Source: Sipunculus nudus (lineage: Eukaryota; Annelida; Sipuncula; Golfingiida; Sipunculidae). From it: 64,000 nt of DNA. The stretch covers positions 17,975,508-18,039,507 of the forward strand of contig CM049313.1 in NCBI GenBank assembly GCA_026874595.1, in the 5' to 3' direction. Below the pieces are notes generated by a model that was not told where the DNA came from, did not search any database, and worked only from the letters and a program-made list of their open reading frames with translations. Made by a program: the position numbers and the translations under genes. Positions 12,407-24,984 of the stretch are shown here, piece by piece. Numbering within the stretch: position 1 is the stretch's first letter; each line of letters opens with the position of its first letter.

Positions 12407-13500
12407 TTGGCATGGTTAATTGTCCTTTCAAGACTGACTGGTATCAGTCAGGCCAGGCCAAAGGTGCAGCTCCTGTTAGTTCAACAGTCAAATAGTTGTG
12501 GTCACCAGCCATCAGGTAACTATATCTTATTCAGACCTATATATTTTAGCCATTTGCAAAGTTTAATGTTGACAAACAAGAACTTCAAAAGTTTAACTGA
12601 AAGTTGTGAATGCCAGCCTCTGTTGTCATTGGTCATGCCTAGTACAGTGAGTGTCATGACCTATGTGTCATTTGTTATGAGTATCATTAAATTCTAATGC
12701 ATTAGATAGTCCAGATAGGTGTGTTTCATGGATGGAAAAAAACATCAATATGATGTTACTTCACAGATTGAGAAGATGGCAATCCTTCCCTGAGAGGACA
12801 CAGAAGTGCTTAAGGGGACAAGATGACAACCAAGAAGAATATGACTGAGCCTTTCGCTGTTTATCTTGGACATTTAATCAAGAATTTAAAACAAAAATCA
12901 CAAAAGTAAAATATCACCAAGGACTTGAGGCATGCCAAATGATCCATGAATGATACAAATGGTGTTTCCACGAGAGAATCTTATTTTGATTTACATTTGG
13001 TTAATGGTAGGCCATGTTTATAGTTAGCCTAATAACTAACCCTACAAACAATTTTATGCAACATCATGACCTTTTTATTGTTGCACCTTAAGTTACAGTA
13101 ATATGCCATATATATGTATAGTGATTGTACTTATGCAGAGGGGCAGCTATTAAAGAAAAGGCGATTAAGGATGTGATCATCATGAACTATAAATTTATCA
13201 CTGTATCATTTGCCACTTACGTTATATTTAATTGTTATATCTACATTGTTATTGGTCAGTTGTTTCACACGTTTAAAAACTATGACCTAAATGTAAAGTA
13301 GAACTGATTACATACAGAAAGGTGATATAGACTCCTGTATCAGATGCTGACCAGATATTTATTATAATAATAAAAACAATATAACAATCATTGGATTTTG
13401 TACCAGTTCGAGAACGTGTTAAGGGAGTATATTGTTACATTTATCATTTGTAGAACTCAAAAACCTAAATAAAAGTTGTTTTTAATGTCAAATCCTGTGT
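12407..13500. other. Unassigned stretch of the right arm, second copy
   Basis: Copy of 4076-5170. I see nothing that supports a gene. Confidence 0.5.
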
Positions 13501-15771
13501 ATAAATGTTTCTCTTAGGTGAATGGATCGTATTCCTTTTAATACGTCCTTATAACTTTGATTACACGTTTCAGCAGTGCTTTTTGTTCCCGAAAGTACCA
13601 TGGTGCGAACTTTGTCGAAACATTGTCAGTACTGAACGTCGTTCAAATGTTTTATTGAGAAATATTATAATACTGTTTAAAAAAAACTTTCCACTTTGCC
13701 GTTGCAATAACGTTTTATAGGAAACTAATGTAAAACGTTGTATGTTTCCTGTATGTGACTGGATCGTTTCCCACCGAATACGTGCAAATAACCTTGATAA
13801 AACGTTTACAAAATGTCCAAACAACCTTTCAGAACCCGATAAAACCATTGTAAGAACGTCATCGAGACCCTGTTTGATCACCATTTAGCGGCGTTAAGCT
13901 AACGTTGTCAGATTATTGTTGGAACGTTAGATTATTAAAGGAACAATAAATACCCATTTTAAATGTTAACAAAACGTTTGTATAACATTTACACTTGTTT
14001 GTAAGGTTGAGTAAACCTTTTGGCAATGTTTGTTTTGGAAGAAACGTTATTATTACTACAAGAAAACTTTCCTGATTCACGTAGTTTTGCTGTTAAAGGA
14101 AAAACGTTATCCAAATTAAAAGACGACAGTTAGTACAACGTTGAGGTAATTATATTTGGCTGAACACGTCCTTACAACATTGCAGAAACGTCAGATACGC
14201 TCCATATCATATTCTTTAATATGTCGCTGAAACATTGCTTAGATGGCATATGAGTGTACTTCTAATGGCGTTGTGAAAACGTCGCCAAGACGCCGTTGGG
14301 TCACCATTTTTCGACGTTACGGCAACGTTGTCAGGTTGTTGTGGGAATAATAAACATATTTTTAATGTTAACAAAACGTTCTAATAACATTTTAAACGTT
14401 TTTGTAAGGTTGAATGAACGTTGTGGCAACGTTTGTTGTGAAAAAAACGTTATTATTACTACAAGAAAACTTTCCTGATTCACGTTGTTTTGCTGTTAAA
14501 GGAAAAACGTTATCCCAACTAAAACACGACAGTTAGTACAACGTTGAGGTAACCATTTTGGGCTAAACACGTCCTTACAACATTGCAGAAACGTCAGATA
14601 CGCTCCATATCATATTCTTTAATATGTCGCTGAAACATTGCTTAGATGGCATATGAGTGTACTTCTAATGGCGTTGTGAAAACGTCGCCAAGACGCCGTT
14701 GGGTCACCATTTTGCGGCGTTACGGTAACGTTGTCAGGTTGTTGTGGGAACAATAAACATATTTTTAATGTTAACAAAACGTTCTAATAACATTTTAAAC
14801 GTTTTTGTAAGGTTGAATGAACGTTGTGGCAACGTTTGTTGTGAAAAAAACGTTATTATTACTACAAGAAAACTTTCCTGATTCACGTTGTTTTGCTGTT
14901 AAAGGAAAAACGTTATCCCAACTAAACACGACAGTTAGTACAACGTTGAGGTAACCATTTTGGGCTAAACACGTCCTAACAACATTACAGAAACGTCAGA
15001 TACGCTCCATATCATATTCTTTAATATGTCGCTGAAACATTGCTTAGATGGCATATGAGTGTACTTCTAATGGCGTTGTGAAAACGTCGCCAAGACGCCG
15101 TTGGGTCACCATTTTGCGGCGTTACGGTAACGTTGTCAGGTTGTTGTTGGAACAATAAACATATTTTTAATGTTAACAAAACGTTCTAATAACATTTTAA
15201 ACGTTTTTGTAAATTTGAATGAACGTTGTGGCAACGTTTGTTGTGAAAAAAAGTTATTATTACTACAAGAAAACTTTCCTGATTCACGTGGTTTTGCTGT
15301 TAAAGGAAAAACCTTATCCCAACTAAAACACGACAGTTAGTACAACGTTGAGGTAACCATTTTGGGCTAAACACGTCCTTACAACATTGCAGAAACGTCA
15401 GATACGCTCCATATCATATTCTTTAATATGTCGCTGAAACATTGCTTAGATGGCATATGAGTGTACTTCTAATGGCGTTGTGAAAACGTCGCCAAGACGC
15501 CGTTGGGTCACCATTTTTCGACGTTACACTAACGTTGTCAGGTTGTTGTGGGAACAATAATCATATTTTTAATGTTAACAAAACGTTCTGATAACATTTT
15601 AAACGTTTTTGCAAGGTTGAGTAAACGTTGTGGCAACGTTTGTTGTGAAAAAAAAACGTTATTATTACTACAAGAAAACTTTCCTGATTCACGTTGTTTT
15701 GCTGTTAAAGGAAAAACGTTATCCCAACTAAAACACGACGGTTAGTACAACGTTGAGGTAACTATTTTTGG
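13501..15771. repeat. 402-bp ACGTT-rich minisatellite, second array
   Basis: Same monomer number and order as the array at 5170-7440, essentially identical apart from homopolymer length. The array is duplicated as part of the 8.33-kb unit and has not changed copy number since. Confidence 0.9.
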
Positions 15772-15783
15772 CAAGCCGGGATG

Positions 15784-15896
15784 TATATAAACAAGCTCAG
15801 CAGTCTTTGAAGGGGTGCAATACACACTTTTCTCAGCAAACATAACCTACAGTCCACTGAGACGAACCGACGCCATGTCATAAATCACATAAATAG
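15784..15896 (+). promoter_or_regulatory. TATA box with putative 5' non-coding exon, copy 2
   Basis: TATATAAA at 15784-15791 and the ATAG/GTAAGG donor at 15896/15897, same as copy 1. If this is the promoter of the secreted-peptide gene, intron 1 would span about 20.7 kb to the acceptor near 36647. Confidence 0.5.
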
Positions 15897-16122
15897 GTAA
15901 GGCCGATGAATTACTGATTTTAATTATGTAACACAACATTGGGTTATTGGTTACATATCGGAAAGGAGTCGTTTCGAGTCGTGCCGAAATTCGTAGAAAA
16001 ATAAATCTAGTTCAATTGTGATTTATGTTATAATTATTTATTGAAATCTCTTTGCATTATCTTTATAGAATTTCAAAGACATTTTTCCTATAAATTAATA
16101 TTAATGGTGCGTTTTCTCGCAG

Positions 16123-16258
16123 CTCTCAAATAATGGCACAGACATGTTCTTGTCAATCGTTGCCAATACAAAAAATTACTGGGAGAGTTAATATGAAAGC
16201 ATGTTTATTAAATAGAGACAGACTTTTGGCATGTATTTTGATGTATTTCTTCGGATAG
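16123..16258 (+). other. Possible second exon with a 41-codon frame, copy 2
   Basis: Same acceptor (ends 16122), ATG at 16133 and stop at 16256-16258 as in copy 1. Confidence 0.2.
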
Positions 16259-18033
16259 TTTATGGCACGGGAAGAATTTAAGTCCCAAGTTACGGAAAAT
16301 TGCCATCCAAATGGTTATCCCGACAGAACATGGTGTTTTCAAACTCATAAATGCCCCTAGGGTGAATCGGAGGAAGTTATTTCCTATGATTAGATATATT
16401 TATATAATTAAACGCTATGATATTAACAAAGGAAAACATGAGGTATGACCTTCTTTTTCCCTAGGTAAGAGCGAAATTATTTAGGTCTTGACACAACTAA
16501 AAATATCTTTAAATCCGGAGCAGAGTTTAACAAAACATTATGGAATTCCTCCAGACCTATCTTCATGAAAGATCTAAATCTGTCGACCTATTTTTTCAAA
16601 TACTTAATATTGAATTATTGCTGAAACTGTGGCTACCAGACTGAAAACAATCCTTCTAAATTAAATACATGAAAATGAAACAGGATTCTTGAAAGACAGT
16701 TACACGGGAGAAAATGTGAATGTGGTATTGAAAAGTGTCCATCATTCCATGCAGCACTGGATGTCAAAATATATTGCTCATAATGGGGGATTTTGAAAAC
16801 ACAATAAACTATAGTCTTGTTTCATATAACAGCTTTTAAGCACTTTAAGCTTGGTCCAAAAATAATAAAAAAATAAGTTGAATGAGCTTATAAACAATTA
16901 ACGGATGGCATCCAGTCTGTTTTAAGTTTCAAGGAATATCCAGTAAGGCAGTCCTATTACACCTTATAAATTTTGTCTTTTTGTTGAAATTAAAGCAGAG
17001 AATAAGGCTGAAGATTGATGCATTATTGACAATGATGATAGTTAAAATATGCACTTGACATCGTCATTTTTCTTGCAAATATACGGTCAATGAATGGATC
17101 GTTAAAGCTATTTATCCAATTCTCCAGTAAATCAAAGCATGTTTTTGATGATTGGACAGCTGTGGTATTTTCCAGGTGAACATTTAACGTAATTAATCCT
17201 GATACAGTAAATGTTATGAATCAACCAATTTTGGTTCATCCATCATGGATGAATAGCAAACTTTTTTTTCAAGTAGAAAAGAATAATTATCTTTGATTAC
17301 TTTCAACTAAAATATGCATTTCTAATTGAAGATCATTTAGGGCTTAACGTTGATTTCGTTTGATAAATTATGGTCAATGCCTGCCCATAATGGAGATCAA
17401 AATGGTATCAGCAATGAAGGCATACCAGGCTGTATTGTTGCAGTCTCGCGTTAAGAAATGAACCCATATAATCGCATATTAAGATGCCTTTCGTAAGGAC
17501 TTACAATAGCACAACATTAGCATTTCGCGTGGTTATGTTACCAAAAAAAACCCACGAATTTCAGTTAATGTAATTAACCCTCCACGGAGCGAGTGTATTT
17601 TTTTCTCTCTATTCTGTGTGTGGGTGGGTACACGTGTGTCCGCAACATATCTAGAGAACTGTTTCACTGATGTATTGAGATTTATCACATAGGTTGCCAT
17701 TGTAAAAAAAAACTCCAAATTTGTTGTAAATCCAAGAGTAAATAACCCCGGAAAGAGTAATTTATTGGTTTTATGTATCAGGTGACGAGAGGGGCGTCAG
17801 GACATAAGGGATGGTCAATGTAATCATCCCCATGCTATTCAAAGAACAATATTTATATATTGTAAATAAATTTATAATTAGAATTGCAGTCCTTGGTTAC
17901 ATTTCTGAGTTTACTTTTATATATTATGTATTTAAACCTGGTTTAGAAGTAACCTATACGGTAAACATAATACCTTATTTTTAAAACCTTATACTTCAAT
18001 GTAATAAATTTGAAATGTGTAATTCAGACAATA

Positions 18034-18038
<5 letters not shown>
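16259..18038. other. Left arm, no recognisable gene
   Basis: Near-identical to 7927-9706; nothing further recognised. Confidence 0.4.
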
Positions 18039-18098
<60 letters not shown>

Positions 18099-18114
18099 AT
18101 ATATATTTATATAT
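18039..18114. repeat. (TA)n microsatellite
   Basis: Orthologue of 9707-9786; only a few bases shorter despite the instability of such tracts, consistent with very recent duplication. Confidence 0.95.
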
Positions 18115-18579
18115 AAACATATGCATATTAGTTGTAGGAATCGTTTGCAAAATATAGTTGATGACTGAAAGATAGAAAACAGCCGATGATCGATTATTAA
18201 TCGATTATTTTATTTACCGTCAATATTACCACGAAATATGTTGTATAAGATTACACGTTAAATATTGAACAAGTAAATTCTGTCTAACTTTTATATCACA
18301 CTGAAAGTTAAGCAAAGGCAGGTTTGTTGACCTTTATTCGTTGCACAAGGTTGAGTTTTAATGTTGAGCACAAAGGTTTTTTCTAAAATATCTGACAGAA
18401 CAAGAAAATGTATTGGGATAATATATAGACTTATATGGATGTGCATATATGAAATTTGTGTTCGATTATGCAAATAATACGCAATCGATGGTCGTTGATG
18501 AAACTGGGAACAGATATGGCCATCTTTCGTCTGCGGGTCGTTTCCCTGAAGGTTACACCGACACATTAATTTTCCCACT

Positions 18580-18996
18580 TTGTTATGTTTAATAATCTAC
18601 ATATTGCTCCTATATAGACGTAGATTCTTGTCAGTCCTGTTTCAGTTCCTGATCGCTAGTCCCACGCTCTGTTTACTTTTAACCAGTAATTGCTACCATG
18701 AGTATATCGATTTCGAGCTATCATGCAGTTCGCGTCGACGCCACCAGGTAGCGCTACCTGCCGAGGTTGTGTCCACGAAAATCTGTCCTTCTGTTGGCCG
18801 ACCTCTGGCTCTCTATTTCAATGTTCTAGGCCTTTTATATGAAACAGGTAATTATTTATATTTTAAATATCCCTCAACTACAGTCCCATTTCTTGCCATC
18901 TTTATTTTTCGCGAGATGCACCGAGTCACCCTGGTCCTGCCTTTTATTCCGGTGCTGAAACCGTTCCCAGAGACGCGAAATGGCGGTGTAACCTGA
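18580..18996 (+). other. 138-codon open frame, third copy
   Basis: Copy of 1919-2335 with the same non-ATG start; CAGGTAG palindrome at about 18745-18760. Probably not a gene. Confidence 0.15.
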
Positions 18997-19844
18997 AAGG
19001 TGTCGATAAATCAACGTAGGCCTACACCTTATAGTGACCTTATTCCGGGTCCGGTCAATGTCGGCCCATTTTGTGAGTGAGCAGACATTAAATATTACAG
19101 GGCAGCAGGGAATATGTATAAGGAAAAGTTTATTGTTTCCAGAAGCTTAGGAGACATAAGACTTTTGATAATATGATGGTGTGTGGATGGGTCGGAAGGT
19201 GGCGACAACTGTGCTGAGTCATAGTGCACTTTAGAAACTCGTTTCTACCGGAAAAATGAGATACAGGACCCCCTTTTATTTACTAGACTAAAAAAAAAAT
19301 TTGGGTGTTGATCTTGAGTTCGATGGATAACATGATGCCAAACACTCAATAGAAAAAAATTTCCTGTGACTCCAAGGTGTGGACCTATATAACAATATGT
19401 AGGGCCTTGACATACGTCCCTCTAACCTGCAGGACATTTTCACGAAATGCAGCAACTATTTACAACTCGGGAGAACTAAAAACAGATAGTAAGTAAAACC
19501 GAAACATCCGAACAATAATTTACTTTTACGGTGGGATAAAAAAAGAATATGTTTAAATGATTATTTTTCCCCAAAACGTTTTAAAAATACAATTTGAATT
19601 TAAATCATGAATGCCCAAGTTTTTGCAAAAAAAAAAACCTGGCTCAACAACACACACACACACTTACACACCAAGAGCCCCCTCCCCAAACATTTTTACA
19701 CCACCCCCACCCCCCACCCCCCCCCCAACATTTTACCCCCTCCTCCGCCCCCTGACACCCCATTAAAAAATCATATCTTACTATGAATTAATAAATCAAA
19801 TGGCAGTAGAATGTGTGAAACTTTAACATAATACAATAGCAGAG

Positions 19845-20870
19845 AGCCTGGTTCTTTGAAGCAGAAATGGCTGTTTTCACCCATTGCGGGTCGATCTTTT
19901 TTTTACACACCAGGACCAAAAATATGCGGTTTTGGTCCCGAACTTTTTTTTTTGCTCGAACAAGTTAGAAATCTCTGCATATACTTTAAAAAATATTTCG
20001 TGTCAGGTTTGGGTAAATGTATTCAGTATACAGGGGGCCATGGTGTTTGGTCATTGGGTTTAAAGTCAAGGGCAGCCAAAGGCCAACCACGATACCCAAG
20101 GGCATTTTTCTGTTATTTCAATTGAAAATTCTCAGGAATAACTCGGGTTAAATCACATTCCAGGACGCCAAGTGTGAACGCAATCTCCGTCCCAGGGTTT
20201 GTGTCCCCATATCGGATCTTTTTTTATTATAAGTTTTGGCATATTATAATATTTATGTGTTTCTAAACTAGTCCGGATATTCACACATACGGATGAAACT
20301 AAAATATGATGAAATATCAGTCTTTCCACTTGCAAGGTTACGGATATGGCGCTGTATACGGTGATTTCAGCAATGTGTCTGCACGCTTCCTCATCCGGCG
20401 CCGGATACGGATACGTACTGGTATTCCAAACATCAATAATCAAGATGTTATAATATAAAAAAAATCAAACGCATTGGTTTTTTTTCCCACATGACCACAA
20501 ATACATAAGTTTATGGTTATTCAGGGAGACCAGAGTTCTTGATCATATTCATTATATAGTGATACCCATATATAATATTTGTATTCTATGTATAACAATG
20601 TGCAATAATATATACTGAGTTATTATTATTGTTATTTATTATTGTGTAACATGGCTTGAGATAACAATTATACGTATTTTGCCTGATCCTAAGAACAGGT
20701 TAAACTAAGGATTTCTATGGTTTCATCCTTACGGTGGAAGTACAGCGAACGTATATTTGGAAACATCCCTGGAAACGGATTGGAAACATCCGTTTTGATA
20801 TCCTTACCTGTATCCAGATAGGTATGGGGCACGTGTAGTGTCGGTCTGGCGGTCCTTTGATTCACTGAGT
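19845..20870. other. Start of block B, no recognisable gene
   Basis: Unique to U2 and U3. A minus-strand frame covers 20153-20443 (96 codons). Its counterpart in U3 (45543-45929) stays open longer because a T/A run differs in length. A 12-bp palindrome (tccggcgccgga) lies near 20395 among several 'cggatacgg' words. No transposon termini seen. Confidence 0.4.
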
Positions 20871-20964
20871 GTTTTTTTTTTGCAAATTCCACATAAATTC
20901 CCTGTTAGTAACTAACAATTGCTCAAAGAAGCACTGATATAAAGGTGAATCCTAGGAGCCTCTT

Positions 20965-21395
20965 TCACCTGATTGTAAGAATCGTTAAGTCCAAAGCAAA
21001 ATCTGGACCGCTAATAAATACCTGCTTCCTGTGCCGTAATGGCCTTATGACTCTGTAAGCTAAAAACAATTTCTGTAACCTACAATGCCACCTAAGAACA
21101 TTCTCCTCAGGTGCCTGTTTCGCCCAATAGAACTGCTCTCTTACTAAATTAATGTTAATGACTTCCCCGAAAGTTAAGTCGAATTGTTGAGTTCTTCGGG
21201 GGAACTATTGGAAGCCAAACACACGCAGAATTCCGCTGCTGTAGCCCTTAGAGAGGACCTAATGGCTTCCACCACCTCAGCATTCGAATTGGGAGGGTTA
21301 TCTATAGGCACTACACGTGGTACGTACCTCCACTGGAGATATGGAAAGTCTTTAGCAGATAAATCATTGGAAAAGCAAGGTAATCTTGGTTTTAG
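20965..21395 (-). pseudogene. gag/PNMA-like fragment, S1 of U2
   Basis: Read on the minus strand, two frames together give a sequence with LPYLQW-type spacing, EVVEAIRSSLR, an AAEF.VCL stretch, then LTFGEVININLV, EQFYWAKQAPEENVL and RLQKLF. The order and spacing resemble the capsid-like part of LTR-retrotransposon Gag and the related PNMA/ZCCHC12 proteins, where an 'IRRSL' helix is followed by 'QFYSARQ.E.E.V..W..RLE'. This is a family judgement from memory. A frameshift separates the two halves near 21185, and no protease or reverse transcriptase of this element is seen nearby, so it is a decayed remnant. The S2 copy is open across the same region. Confidence 0.45.
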
Positions 21396-21840
21396 CGTTA
21401 CCGTGCAGTTAAGACTAGATTTTACAGGGGTGTGTACACGTGTGAGTTCTGCCTAATCTTTAGTCTAATTTCTCCTGGAGTTTGAGGTGACCCAGGAATA
21501 TTGTACAGGCAAACCAAAATCACGCCATCTCCATAATCCACAAATTCTGCAGGCTGCGCCAATGTGACCCATGTGGTTCCGGCGGAGCATGGACCGATCC
21601 AGCAAACAATATGGACGACGAATAGGCGGACACCGTTTATTTGGTTCTTGTAACCAACGTGTGAAGGTTGAGGCTACTTAAGGTGGTGACATATGGAGCT
21701 GAACTCAAGCTCAATGAATGACAATTTACAAGAAACATACATTTTGACATACATACAAGCTATAAATACGTTTACAATACTTTTCTTTGATACAGAGAGC
21801 TCGCGAGTATCCAGCCCTTTTTAAGTACTTAAGTTGCGGA

Positions 21841-21843
<3 letters not shown>

Positions 21844-21897
<54 letters not shown>
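21844..21897. repeat. (TA)n microsatellite
   Basis: Pure TA, about 54 bases. The orthologous tract in U3 (47272-47384) is about twice as long and contains one 'aaa' interruption. Confidence 0.95.
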
Positions 21898-21900
<3 letters not shown>

Positions 21901-22218
21901 AGAACGGAAGACGCCTTTTAGGTAAACTAACTGATTTATGAACATACGAGCTTTTGAAGCGCACAGGCTTCTTAGTCATGTGTTCATGTTTATGTTTAAA
22001 AAAGGTGAGTTTCCAGAGCCAATGTTATATTTGAGCTGTCACTCAAAACGAAATGTAAAAACATTGGCGCTGTGTACTCCTGACTGGGCTGGTATGTATT
22101 TTCCTTGAAATGTATGCATGACGACAATATAGCCAGAAAGTCAAAAGAGGACACTTGAGTGGGATCTTCGGGTTTTTAGGGAACTAAAAAGTTACTCTGA
22201 GTCTTTAAAAGGTCATTC

Positions 22219-22359
22219 ATGGCTGCAAAAGGTGGGCGAGTATTCCTGAAAACCTCATTTTCCAGAACTGCAAGAAATCTGATATCTGCGATTGTAAAAC
22301 GAGTTTACACGAATCTTATAGGCATATACGTCGAGTGCAGCAGAGTGCGCTACGACTGA
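22219..22359 (+). other. Small ATG frame (46 residues), unknown, S1 of U2
   Basis: ATG at 22219 opens a 46-residue frame beginning MAAKGG and ending IYVECSRVRYD before TGA. The C-terminal two-thirds is conserved in S2 in the same frame with the same stop (IYVEYSRVRYD), although S2 lost the aligned start through an indel. The S1 copy in U3 keeps the whole frame with two replacements. This could be the end of a longer decayed coding region; no family recognised. It overlaps the longer frame at 22266-22739, so at most one is likely to be real. Confidence 0.22.
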
Positions 22360-22739
22360 TACCGAGTTGTGCCCGGGCTGCAAGAACGGAGCACGAACTG
22401 TATGAATTCAGCATGATACCCAGAGAAGGCATTCGTAGACGAAAAGAATCCCAAGACACATGCATGATGCCAGACCAGACATGTTCTCTCTTGATTAGAT
22501 TGACACTTGTCTTATCTTTGCTGCATGAGACAGTCATCGTGAAACCGGTGGGCTCTACAACAGAGTCGATGCTGGACATCGTCACACTTGTCACATTTCG
22601 GCTACAGACGGATTTACCAGCCGCTTGTCAGTGGACAATAGATAACTACGAGCTTCAGGAATTAGTGAAAGTTTGCTATGAGTCATACAAAGAGCCAAAC
22701 TTTCATAGAATAGTTCCTCGGCTATTATGCACTGCATAG
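22266..22739 (+). other. Open frame of about 158 codons after a possible acceptor, S1 of U2
   Basis: Open from upstream through 'attttccag' (ending 22265) to TAG at 22737. Just after the possible acceptor it reads NCKKSDICDCK, and later LRLIPSCARAARTE and ACQWTIDNYELQELVKV. S2 has a broken counterpart with related words (LRLTPSCVRAARAE, ICQWTIANNALQELVIV). No domain recognised; the U3 copy (47753-48226) is also open. Confidence 0.22.
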
Positions 22740-23396
22740 TACCTATAAAAACTTTTAACTGTAATTGTTTACATCAATAGTACATTTAGTTATGACAACT
22801 TGACAATCAAGCAGATCGAGATACAAGCTGAAGATCACTTAGGAGTGTTGTGAGTGACACTCAATAATTACTGCAGTTATTAGTGGTGATAGATTATTAA
22901 ATTGTCAAACAGCCGTAATTCAATCAGTGGATGCTACAGGTAGATGTCCTGTGGGATGACCTTAAACTGCTCATACGGCACAATTCAAACCAATCTTGCA
23001 TTGTCAGAAAGGTCGTGGGTGAACGTCATGCTTAAAACTTTAATGACCAAATGTGAAATTTTACCACCGACAGCATCCCAGGTGCGCATGGGAAAAGAGT
23101 GTTTATCATCAAACTAAACAAAACACACATCAGGCTTTTGGCAGTTCTCCGTGCTTCGTTTGACAGTCCGTGGGTTTTATTTCTATGTTCCTTTACAAAG
23201 ACTTTCATTGTTCCGATACTCCTCCGCTTGCAACAGATGGTAACACAAACAGAATGCTCAAATCAAGTATATTCACAATCGCCTACCGAATTTAAAACAT
23301 TAACCACGCAGGTCTGAAACCATCAACATTGTAACAATAGACGAGGATTCTACGCAGGTTTATTACAGGTAAGGACGATAATGACTCATGAGGATG

Positions 23397-23455
23397 GAGG
23401 AACAGTCGAGTGGTAACACTGGCGACCCTGGTTTCATTCAGGGCGTGGCTATAAG
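23397..23455 (+). mobile_element. tRNA-like SINE head, shortened, S1 of U2
   Basis: 'gtcgagtggtaacac' resembles a Pol III A-box region, and GGTTTCATTCA resembles a B box (consensus GGTTCGANTCC). About 18 bases between them, present at the U3 counterpart, are missing here. Probably a relic. Confidence 0.3.
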
Positions 23456-24034
23456 AGCGGTTTGTAGTGGCCGGACTAAGACCCGTTTATTCCCCTTGCT
23501 ATTCGGTACCGAACGCTACCATCCGCGCCACGGCGAGTGCCTCGCCTCAGTTATCATAACTAGTATAATCCATATAAAGTAGATTAGGTTCATTCGAAAA
23601 AGAGTTTATATAAATGGTTAACTGTCTTAGCATACCGCTTTTTCTTGAAATATGAATTCACCGCGTCATATTTCTCTCTTATAAGGGTCTCGAAATTAAT
23701 CAAACATTTGATGAATAACACATAATCAATGAATTGATATGCGGTCATTGATACATAAAATACGTATAACCATGAATACAACTCACGGGACTTATAAAAC
23801 TTGTTGAAAATGGGTTTGTTTTCCCTCATTTCGGTTGTTTTTCAAAAGTACACAAAACATATATTTTGACTTTTTTCTTCCTAACCATTCCATTAATGTA
23901 ATGAAAATGCCATCTCGATAACATGAAATGTTTATTCCTTTACAATATTTATGAGAAAAGCTAACCCTTTTTTATTTGAACCATACATTACAGTAACAAA
24001 AAAAATCCAGATCTTTACGTACAAAAAAAAGGTA

Positions 24035-24790
24035 TGTTCTGAAGATTTCAGCTGTTCTTTAAACAAATAACTTTTTTTGCTGAAAGTGTGTCCATGTGAC
24101 AATTAATACTCATGATACGGTGATAAAAAACATCATGAATGGGAAACAGCTAGTTTCTGTAGATCAACAGCTTGATTTTTTTTGTTACAAGATTGCGTGT
24201 CGTATCTTCATACTATCAAGCCTCTGGAAGCCAAGCTTCAGACACGTTGATTCATTCAACCGCACTGGTGACTATATCATTAATATAGATAAAAGGTAAT
24301 TCAATCATTCAGATGGATCTCTAGCGGCATTTACCGGGCGCGCGGTATGCAATATAAATTCACGTGGGGCATTTATCGGGCGGGTGGTAAAATACTGCTT
24401 TATACACCAACCCGGCTGATTTACTATTTACTTCTGTGGGTTATGTTGACATAATTTTTGTCACGTTGAAGCCTGATCAGGTGCCATACTGCGCGCGGTA
24501 TTCGGATCCAATTCTCCTCTGAAAATTCAATTTTAATGCGTGTTCTGCAAACAAATAACTTTTTTTAAAGGTGTCCATGTGACATTTTACTCTCATGAAT
24601 TGGTGATAAAGAAAGCAAAAAAAAATAATAATAACGTGAAACAGCTAGTTTCTGTAGATCATCAGCTTGATTTTTTATTACAAGATAGCGTGTCATATCT
24701 TCATACTATCAAGCCTATGGCAGCTACGCTTCAGACCAGTTTATTCATTCAACCACCCTAGTGAATATTTCATGGATATAGATAAAAGGT
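24035..24790. repeat. Local duplication with 510-bp offset
   Basis: About 260 bp starting near 24035 (ttctttaaacaaataactt... to gataaaaggt) recur diverged near 24545-24790. S2 has only one counterpart (about 29580-29810). Between the copies is a GC-richer stretch with related words 'gggcgcgcggtatgc' and 'ctgcgcgcggtattc'. Confidence 0.75.
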
Positions 24791-24984
24791 GTTCAAACCA
24801 TTCAGACGACTGAGGTTCACGGATTTTTGAGGCTATCGTTAGCATTGTTTTAAGGGCATCCAGAATCTAACAATCAAAGAAAGTCTTTTAAACCTCGTCC
24901 ACTTCTGGTGGATATGTTCAGACGGTGCGCGAAAAATGTATTTAGTTTTATATTTTTTCGATTGATTGGATCTGCAGTTGTGAT

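Larger units (their letters stand above)
7450..15781. repeat. Complete 8.33-kb tandem unit U1
   Basis: Begins at the TATA cassette (7452) and ends just before the next one (15784). The left arm runs to 11510, the right arm from 11511. From about 11060 onward it is almost base-identical to U0 from about 2730. Its left arm before about 11060 is almost identical to U2's left arm before about 19390. Confidence 0.93.
20870..24950. repeat. Internal duplicated segment S1 of block B
   Basis: Matches S2 (25650-29970) collinearly, from 'tgcaaattccac' near 20880/25663 through the gag-like fragment, the unknown frame near 22220-22740/27290-27750 and the tRNA-like head, to 'gttcagacggtgcgcgaaaa' near 24915/29930. 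Divergence is clearly greater than between U2 and U3, so this duplication is older. S1 and S2 each carry private insertions of about 500-600 bp. Confidence 0.85.

Noticed and set aside
23590-23829. 79-codon minus-strand frame with a hydrophobic segment (FIDYVLFIKCLINF) that faintly recalls insect-type chemoreceptor membrane segments
   Set aside because: Too short, no further membrane segments in frame nearby, and it lies in an insertion private to S1. The resemblance is compositional only.
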